Shown in pieces: positions 51,097 through 56,078 of a stretch of 56,078 bases of DNA (within the stretch, counting starts at the first letter, position 1; every line of letters starts with the position of its first letter). The translations under genes and the position numbers were made by a program. The notes under the pieces were generated by a model that searched no databases, was not told the origin of the DNA, and saw only the letters and a list, made by a program, of their open reading frames with translations. Origin of the DNA: RGIG3009 sp964390295 (GTDB lineage: Bacteria > Bacillota > Clostridia > Oscillospirales > Acutalibacteraceae); assembly GCA_964390295.1 (NCBI GenBank), contig CAYMHR010000006.1, forward strand, positions 1 to 56,078, read 5' to 3'.

Positions 51097-51306
51097 TGTT
51101 GTCCGTTGTTCAAGCAGCGGACACGCATCTGTTTTAACCAAAGTGATATGAGGTTGCGCCGCAGTTGCACTGACAACTGTGAAAAACCCTTTGCGGAGGG
51201 CGTGACTCAAAGTATCACGGTTTCTCTCCGTGGTGGCATCAGTACACGCGGGGAAACTACCGTACGCAGGAACGCCGGCGTATACACCGCAAAGGGGGAT
51301 GCTATT
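51097..51306 (+). promoter_or_regulatory. Long structured 5' leader of potA, possible cis-regulatory RNA
   Basis: Hairpin 1: TGTCCGTTG (51100-51108) with CAGCGGACA (51115-51123). Hairpin 2: CAGTTG (51162-51167) with CAACTG (51174-51179). A perfect 10-bp long-range pair joins CCCTTTGCGG (51187-51196) to CCGCAAAGGG (51287-51296), which includes the start of the potA Shine-Dalgarno GGGGGA. CCGCA at 51159-51163 could compete for the same TGCGG. No consensus of a riboswitch class that I know was recognised. It may control translation of potA. Confidence 0.5.
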
Positions 51307-52455
51307 ATGCAAACAGCCAAAGAAATTATCAAATTACAAGACATTACCGTGTCCTTTGATGGGGAACAGGTGTTGAACGGCTTAAACCTCAACATCTCGG
51401 ACGGAGAATTCGTTACCTTGCTCGGCCCCTCCGGCTGTGGCAAAACGACAACGCTGAGAATCATCGGCGGCTTCGTTACTCCGGACAGCGGCAGTGTCTT
51501 TTTTGACGGCAAGGATATGTCCAAGCTTCCGCCGCACAAGCGCCCTGTAAACACGATTTTTCAGCGTTACGCGTTGTTTCCGCACCTGAACGTGCAGGAT
51601 AACGTTGCGTTCGGCATGCGTGTTCAAGGTAAGAAAAAAGCGGAAATTCGTGAAACGGTCGATCGCATGCTGAAGCTGGTCAATTTGGTCGGCTTTAACG
51701 AACGTCGCATCGACACGTTGTCCGGCGGCCAACAACAGCGTGTGGCGATTGCCCGTGCGTTGGCTAACAATCCCCGCGTGCTTCTGCTGGACGAACCGCT
51801 GGCGGCACTGGATTTGAAGCTGCGCAAGGATATGCAGGCAGAGCTGAAGAATATCCAGAAAAGCTTGGGGATCACGTTTATTTACGTAACTCACGACCAA
51901 GAGGAAGCACTGTCGATGTCGGATACCGTCGTCGTCATGGACGCCGGTCGTATTCAGCAGATCGGCACACCTCAAGATATTTACAACGAGCCGAAAAATG
52001 CCTTCGTAGCAGACTTTATCGGCGAAAGTAATATTTTGGACGGTATCATGCACGAAGATTATCTGGTGGAGTTTTTCGGAAGAAAATTTCAATGTCTGGA
52101 TGCCGGATTTAAAAAAGACGAGCCGGTCGACGTCGTCATTCGACCGGAGGATATCGATATCGTTCCCGCTAATCAAGGACACTTGACCGGCACGGTAACG
52201 GCAGCCACCTTCAAGGGCGTTCATTTTGAAACCATCGTCGACTTCAAAGGCTTCAAATGGATGATCCAAACGACGGACTACTACCCGGTGGATTCCGTCA
52301 TCGGCATCGTGTTGAATCCGGAAGATATTCATATTATGAAAAAATCGGAATACTCCGATATGTTTGGCGATTACAGTTCATATTCCGATGAATTCGATGA
52401 AATGGGCAACCCGGAGATTGATTTGACCGAGGACGTGGCGGAGGTAGAGAAATGA
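51307..52455 (+). CDS. potA: Spermidine/putrescine ABC transporter ATPase PotA, 382 aa
   Basis: ABC ATPase for polyamine import. Walker A GPSGCGKTT (near 38-46), Q loop TIFQRYALFPHL, signature LSGGQQQR near 140, Walker B RVLLLDEPLAALD, H-loop YVTHDQEEA. A C-terminal TOBE-like regulatory part (VVIRPEDIDIVPANQG near 276) follows, then an acidic tail of about 30 residues (from SEYSDMFGDYSS to the end). The frame is open from 51106, but the ATG at 51307 follows GGGGGA and fits the family. The stop overlaps potB by 4 bases. Confidence 0.95.
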   Translation: MQTAKEIIKLQDITVSFDGEQVLNGLNLNISDGEFVTLLGPSGCGKTTTLRIIGGFVTPDSGSVFFDGKDMSKLPPHKRPVNTIFQRYALFPHLNVQDNVAFGMRVQGKKKAEIRETVDRMLKLVNLVGFNERRIDTLSGGQQQRVAIARALANNPRVLLLDEPLAALDLKLRKDMQAELKNIQKSLGITFIYVTHDQEEALSMSDTVVVMDAGRIQQIGTPQDIYNEPKNAFVADFIGESNILDGIMHEDYLVEFFGRKFQCLDAGFKKDEPVDVVIRPEDIDIVPANQGHLTGTVTAATFKGVHFETIVDFKGFKWMIQTTDYYPVDSVIGIVLNPEDIHIMKKSEYSDMFGDYSSYSDEFDEMGNPEIDLTEDVAEVEK

Positions 52456-53276
52456 TGCGTTCCAAAACTGCCGCGGCACCGTTTGCCTTGTGGATGGCGA
52501 TTTTTACCGTTGTTCCGCTGGGAATCGTGCTCTGGTTTGCTTTTACCGATCAGCAAGGTAATTTTACGTTGTCGAATCTGTCTTCTATCGGCGAATACGC
52601 CGGAACGTTCGGCCTGTCCATTTTTTTGGGTGCCATTGCCACGGTGATTTGCCTGATTTTGGCATTTCCGTTGGCCTTTACCATCTCTCGCGCCAAGGGG
52701 CGCAAGCAACAAACCATGGTCATGATCATCATGTTGCCTATGTGGATGAATTTTCTGCTTCGCACCTATGCCTGGATGTCCCTGTTGGAAAACAACGGAT
52801 TTATCAACCAGCTTTTGCGCTGGATTGGCGTACTGGCCGAGGGGCAGTCTCTCTCGTTGATTAATACCAACGGCGCCATCGTGTTGGGCATGGTGTATAA
52901 TTTTCTACCCTTCATGGTATTGCCTTTGTATTCCGTCATGGTTAAAATCGACGGCAGTGTGATCGAAGCGGCACAGGACTTGGGTTCCAACGTGTTTCAG
53001 ATTTTCGGCCGTGTGGTGTTGCCACTTTCGCTTCCCGGAATGCTCAGCGGCATTACCATGGTGTTTGTACCGGCAGTCAGCACGTTTGTCATCACCAAGT
53101 TGCTCGGTGGTAGTAAAACGCTAATGATCGGTGATGCCATTGAAACGATGTTTATCGGCCAGGGGGCCAACTATCACGTCGGTGCCACGTTGTCGCTTGT
53201 ACTGATGCTGCTGATTTTAGTCTGTATGGCAATCACCGGCATGGTCGATAAGGATGGGGAGGAGGATGCTGCATGA
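52452..53276 (+). CDS. potB: Polyamine ABC transporter permease PotB, 274 aa
   Basis: Six membrane helices of the binding-protein-dependent permease fold. The cytoplasmic EAA loop is VIEAAQDLGSNVFQIFGRVVLPLSLPG, near residues 175-201, with its conserved E, A and G. It begins inside the last codons of potA (ATGA) and ends over the start of potC by 4 bases, so the three genes are translated in series. Polyamine specificity is inferred from the full set potABCD. Confidence 0.93.
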   Translation: MMRSKTAAAPFALWMAIFTVVPLGIVLWFAFTDQQGNFTLSNLSSIGEYAGTFGLSIFLGAIATVICLILAFPLAFTISRAKGRKQQTMVMIIMLPMWMNFLLRTYAWMSLLENNGFINQLLRWIGVLAEGQSLSLINTNGAIVLGMVYNFLPFMVLPLYSVMVKIDGSVIEAAQDLGSNVFQIFGRVVLPLSLPGMLSGITMVFVPAVSTFVITKLLGGSKTLMIGDAIETMFIGQGANYHVGATLSLVLMLLILVCMAITGMVDKDGEEDAA

Positions 53277-54076
53277 AAACGCTTTCTCGCATTTATAACG
53301 GCCTCATTTTCACCTTCCTGTACGCTCCGATTCTGGTTCTGATCCTCTTTTCCTTTAACAATTCGAAGAGCCGTGTCGTATGGGGTGGATTTTCCCTGTA
53401 CTGGTATGAGCAATTGTTTCAAAACGATGAGATTTTGTCGGCACTATGGGTCACGTTGACGATTGCCGTACTTGCTACCATTGTTTCCACCGTTATTGGC
53501 ACCGCCGCGGCTATCGGCATCCGCAGTGTTAACGGGCGATTACGGCGCGTGCTGTTGGCTTTTAACAACCTGCCGATGATTAACCCGGAGATCGTAACCG
53601 GCATCGCCCTGATGTTGCTGTTCGTCTTTATTTACCGCACTACCGGCTTGTTACAACCCGGTTATTTGACCTTGTTGCTCTCCCACATCACCTTTTGTAT
53701 TCCTTACGTGGTATTACAGGTGATGCCGAAGCTCCGTCAGCTGGATCCACACCTGTACGAAGCGGCGGTTGATTTGGGATGCCGTCCGTTTTCCGCTTTT
53801 ATGCGTGCCGTTTTACCCCAAATCATGCCCGGCGTGATTACCGGTGCGCTGATGGCGTTCACCATGTCGCTGGATGATTTTGTGATCAGTCTGTTTACGT
53901 CGGGAGAATCCGCACAAAACCTCTCCGTGACGATCTACGCCATGGTGAAACGGCGTGTAACACCGGAAATCAACGCCTTGTCCACGCTGATGTTTGGCGC
54001 CGTGTTGCTTCTGTTGATTTTAGTCAACGTAATGCAAATTCGTTCTACGCCAAAGAATAAGCGTCAATCGTCTTAA
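53273..54076 (+). CDS. potC: Polyamine ABC transporter permease PotC, 267 aa
   Basis: Second permease. It starts with a basic N-terminus (MKTLSRIYNGLIFTFLYAPILVLILFSFN), a typical PotC signature, and has about six helices. The EAA loop is YEAAVDLGCRPFSAFMRAVLPQIMPG near residues 162-187. The MSLDDFVISLFTSG segment is also conserved. It overlaps potB by 4 bases; potD begins 13 nt after its stop. Confidence 0.94.
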   Translation: MKTLSRIYNGLIFTFLYAPILVLILFSFNNSKSRVVWGGFSLYWYEQLFQNDEILSALWVTLTIAVLATIVSTVIGTAAAIGIRSVNGRLRRVLLAFNNLPMINPEIVTGIALMLLFVFIYRTTGLLQPGYLTLLLSHITFCIPYVVLQVMPKLRQLDPHLYEAAVDLGCRPFSAFMRAVLPQIMPGVITGALMAFTMSLDDFVISLFTSGESAQNLSVTIYAMVKRRVTPEINALSTLMFGAVLLLLILVNVMQIRSTPKNKRQSS

Positions 54077-54089
54077 GGAAGGTGCGATC

Positions 54090-55262
54090 ATGAAAAAACT
54101 CACCTGCCTGCTGTTGGCTGTTTTATTGTTTTCTTCCGCCGTTATACCCGTTTGCGCGGAAAGTGTCGAGCCGGATACGACCATTACGCTGAACGTGTAT
54201 AACTGGGGCGAATACATCGCTCCCGAAGTCAACGATTTGTTTACCGAAAAATACGGAATTAAGGTAAATTACAAGAACTTCACCGATAATGAGAGTATGT
54301 ATGCTATGCTTTCATCCGGTGCGGCTTCGTACGACATTGTCGTTCCCTCGGATTATATGATCGGCAAAATGATTGATGAGGGTATGCTGGCTGAATTGGA
54401 TTTTAACAACATTCCCAATTTCCAGTATATCAGCGAAGATTTTCGCAACTTGGCATACGATCCAGAAAACAAATATTCCGTGCCATATACTTGGAGCACG
54501 GTCGGTATTTTTTACAATACCAAATACGTCGACGAAGAGGATCTAGCGCAGGGATGGGACCTGCTGTGGAACGAAAAGTACAGCGGCCGCATTTTTATGT
54601 TTGATAACCAGCGCGACGCGTTTGGTATTGCGCTGAATAAGTGCGGCTATTCCATGAACACCACCGACCCGGCACAATGGGAAGAAGCCTACGAAGCGCT
54701 GGTGGAACAAAAGCCGTTGCTTCATCAATATGTGATGGATCAGGTTTACGATAAAATGATCAACGAGGAAGGCTGGATCGCTCCTTACTATTCCGGTGAT
54801 GGGATCGTCATGATGGATGAAGAAGAGGGAAATACCAATATTGACTTTTTCATTCCGGAAAGTGGCACCAACCGCTTTGTGGATGCTTTGTGTATTCCGA
54901 TCAATTCGCCGCATAAGTGCGAAGCGGAGCTATATATCAACTTTTTGTGCGAAACCGATATCGCATTGATGAACGCAGAGCATATCGGTTATTCCACGCC
55001 ACACGTAGAAGCACAAAAGCTGTTAGACCCGGAGATCGGAAACAATCCGAATTTTTACCCATCGGAAGAAGTGCTGGCGCGAACGGAAATTTTCCTGACT
55101 CTCCCGCAGGAAACCAGCGCCTATATGGATCAGCTGTGGATGCGCCTCAAGCTGGCGGATTCGCGTTGGGGGATATTTACCGCTTTTGTCGGCATAGCAG
55201 CCGTCTTTTGTTTGGGACTGTATGCCGCGCAAGCGATACGTAAACGAAAAAGAAAGCGTTAA
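54090..55262 (+). CDS. potD: Polyamine-binding protein PotD with a C-terminal membrane anchor, 390 aa
   Basis: Extracytoplasmic spermidine/putrescine-binding protein. The signal peptide ends at VCA-E around residue 24; no canonical lipobox is present before that Cys. The mature start LNVYNWGEYIAPEVNDLFTEKYGIKVNY is the family hallmark. WGTV-like and VPYTWSTVGIFYNTKYV segments follow in order. A hydrophobic span (about 362-382) and the tail KRKRKR close the chain, so it appears fixed to the membrane from the C-terminus. Most Gram-positive PotD proteins are lipoproteins. AAGGAAGG precedes the ATG. Confidence 0.92.
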   Translation: MKKLTCLLLAVLLFSSAVIPVCAESVEPDTTITLNVYNWGEYIAPEVNDLFTEKYGIKVNYKNFTDNESMYAMLSSGAASYDIVVPSDYMIGKMIDEGMLAELDFNNIPNFQYISEDFRNLAYDPENKYSVPYTWSTVGIFYNTKYVDEEDLAQGWDLLWNEKYSGRIFMFDNQRDAFGIALNKCGYSMNTTDPAQWEEAYEALVEQKPLLHQYVMDQVYDKMINEEGWIAPYYSGDGIVMMDEEEGNTNIDFFIPESGTNRFVDALCIPINSPHKCEAELYINFLCETDIALMNAEHIGYSTPHVEAQKLLDPEIGNNPNFYPSEEVLARTEIFLTLPQETSAYMDQLWMRLKLADSRWGIFTAFVGIAAVFCLGLYAAQAIRKRKRKR

Positions 55263-55273
55263 GGAGATTGAGC

Positions 55274-55951
55274 ATGTCACGTTGGAACACGATCTTGTTT
55301 GATTTAGATGGCACGCTGATCGATACCATCGATGACTTGGCCTCGGCAACCGAACAGGTGCTGCGTGAATGGGGCCGTGGTAACGCAGACGGTTCCCCGG
55401 TGCACAACCGCGATGCATATCATCACTTTGTCGGAAACGGCATGCGTAAGCTGGTAGAGCGAGCTTTTGGCGGCGATTTGTCCGAGCAAGAGCTGGATCA
55501 GGCTCTGGCGCGCTTTATGGAAATTTATGACCGGCATTGCGCCGACAAAACCGCACCCTACGAGGGTATTGAGGCCTTGTTTGACATCTTGCACGCGGAA
55601 GGCTACCAAATCGGCGTAGTTACCAACAAGGCCGAAGCACAGGCGCGTCGGTTGGCTTTCAAATTCTTCGAGCCATACGAGCTGCGCTGTGTCTACGGCA
55701 GCGTAGCGGGGCGACCAAATAAACCTCATCCGCAGGTGGTACGGCAAGCGTTGGTGGATTGCGGAACAACGGCAGAGCAAACCTTGTTTGTCGGTGATTC
55801 CAACGTGGACGTGGAAACGGCGCATAATGCCGAATTGTTTTGCGCCGGGGCGGCTTGGGGATTCCGCGGCGCAGAGGAACTGCGTCAAGCGGGAGCAGAT
55901 GCCGTGATCCATCATCCCATAGAGCTGTTAGACGTTTTGAGAAACGGATAG
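55274..55951 (+). CDS. HAD-IA phosphatase, phosphoglycolate phosphatase-like, 225 aa
   Basis: Motif I is ILFDLDGTLIDT (7-18), motif II VVTNKAEA (near 115), motif III the Lys in GRPNKPHPQ near 146, motif IV LFVGDSNVDVETA near 170. The cap domain is helical (about 18-85). The pattern is that of Gph, which removes phosphate from 2-phosphoglycolate, but other phosphosugar substrates are possible. AAGGAG (55261-55266) supports ATG 55274 rather than TTG 55268. It follows potD after 11 nt and may be read with the pot operon. Confidence 0.87.
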   Translation: MSRWNTILFDLDGTLIDTIDDLASATEQVLREWGRGNADGSPVHNRDAYHHFVGNGMRKLVERAFGGDLSEQELDQALARFMEIYDRHCADKTAPYEGIEALFDILHAEGYQIGVVTNKAEAQARRLAFKFFEPYELRCVYGSVAGRPNKPHPQVVRQALVDCGTTAEQTLFVGDSNVDVETAHNAELFCAGAAWGFRGAEELRQAGADAVIHHPIELLDVLRNG

Positions 55952-55979
55952 ATTTTTTCTGCGAAGTTGCTTTTTGGTG

Positions 55980-56008
55980 TTGACATTCGCGTCAAAAAAT
56001 GTTAAAAT
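55980..56008 (+). promoter_or_regulatory. Promoter of the terminal tRNA-Ser
   Basis: TTGACA (55980-55985), 17 nt, TAAAAT (56003-56008). The tRNA begins 18 nt downstream. Confidence 0.8.
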
Positions 56009-56025
56009 CATTACCGTCGCGGTAC

Positions 56026-56078
56026 GGAGAGGTGTCCGAGCGGTTTATGGAGCTGGTCTTGAAAACCAGTGACTCGAA
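56026..56078 (+). tRNA. tRNA-Ser (TGA), 5' part only
   Basis: The gene begins GGAGAGGTGTCCGAGCGG, a typical Ser start, and the anticodon stem CTGGT/ACCAG holds loop CTTGAAA with anticodon TGA. The window ends in the variable arm, so the T arm and acceptor 3' strand are missing. Confidence 0.9.

Noticed and set aside
51097..51306. Known riboswitch class (T-box, ydaO, SAM, cobalamin, guanidine) before potA
   Set aside because: None of the conserved core sequences I know for these classes was seen, so only a structured leader is claimed.
51382..52332. Open frame of 316 codons on the minus strand across potA
   Set aside because: It is antisense to potA, lacks a good ribosome site, and its composition follows the wobble positions of potA.

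Overview
The window looks like a chromosomal segment of a low-GC-type Gram-positive bacterium of class Clostridia, probably a gut Oscillospiraceae-like lineage, although its base composition is near 50% GC. Supporting evidence is strong Shine-Dalgarno sites with ATG/GTG/TTG starts, sigma-A-type promoters with 17-nt spacers, a T-box leader before alaS, a SigH-like sigma factor, a ClpE-type Clp ATPase with an N-terminal zinc finger, the ECF transporter module joined to truA, ThyX instead of ThyA, and lipoproteins with Gram-positive lipoboxes. The genus is not determined. No phage, IS element, CRISPR array, rRNA or replication origin was seen.

Layout. 1-132: end of a tRNA-Asp and a complete tRNA-Thr. 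215-4820: an accessory-looking stretch beside the tRNAs, with a small unknown protein, an XRE regulator gene broken by two in-frame stops, a 563-residue unknown membrane protein, and a one-pass membrane XRE protein with an external domain. 4981-7526: sodium symporter of the NSS family, HAD phosphatase, AllA-like cupin. 7615-9715: tRNA-Val and an ABC-F ATPase, divergent from udp. 10637-18178: a tightly packed run of ruvC-ruvA-ruvB, a methyltransferase, ecfA1-ecfA2-ecfT, truA and a DUF5711-like protein. 18251-21846: cvpA-like, pgsA and a ClpE-like ATPase. 22000-25351: an operon of two glycosidases (GH29, GH36) on the minus strand. 25562-26296: VTT-domain membrane protein. 26465-31938: thyX, tmk, DJ-1/PfpI, 5-formyl-THF cyclo-ligase, mltG, U32 peptidase. 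32038-33648: class B penicillin-binding protein.

33788-38602 is the most unusual region. It has an exported mosaic protein (signal peptide, carrier region, DNRLRE-like domain, two beta-trefoil lectin domains, C-terminal CHAT/caspase-like domain with a His-Cys pair), followed by two paralogous lipoproteins with Thr-rich linkers. The first and third genes each carry an apparent one-base loss, so the locus is either decaying, phase-variable or affected by sequencing error. The idea that these three genes form an extracellular protease system is inference.

38708-42852: T-box-controlled alaS, a HIT protein, and a DEDDh exonuclease with a zinc ribbon. 42913-44267 (minus): low-molecular-weight phosphatase and PAP2 phosphatase. 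44395-47217: trkA-trkH potassium uptake. 47427-49563: SigH-like sigma factor, zinc-ribbon protein, CmpB-like membrane protein, nth. 49696-50961: rarA. 51062-55951: potABCD polyamine uptake behind a long structured leader, then a phosphoglycolate-phosphatase-like HAD gene. The window ends inside a tRNA-Ser.

Most genes are housekeeping: DNA repair (ruvCAB, nth, rarA), thymidylate synthesis (thyX-tmk), folate, membrane lipid and cell-wall growth (pgsA, mltG, PBP), and uptake of vitamins, potassium and polyamines. Promoter, terminator and structure calls were made by reading the sequence and were not tested by any program.
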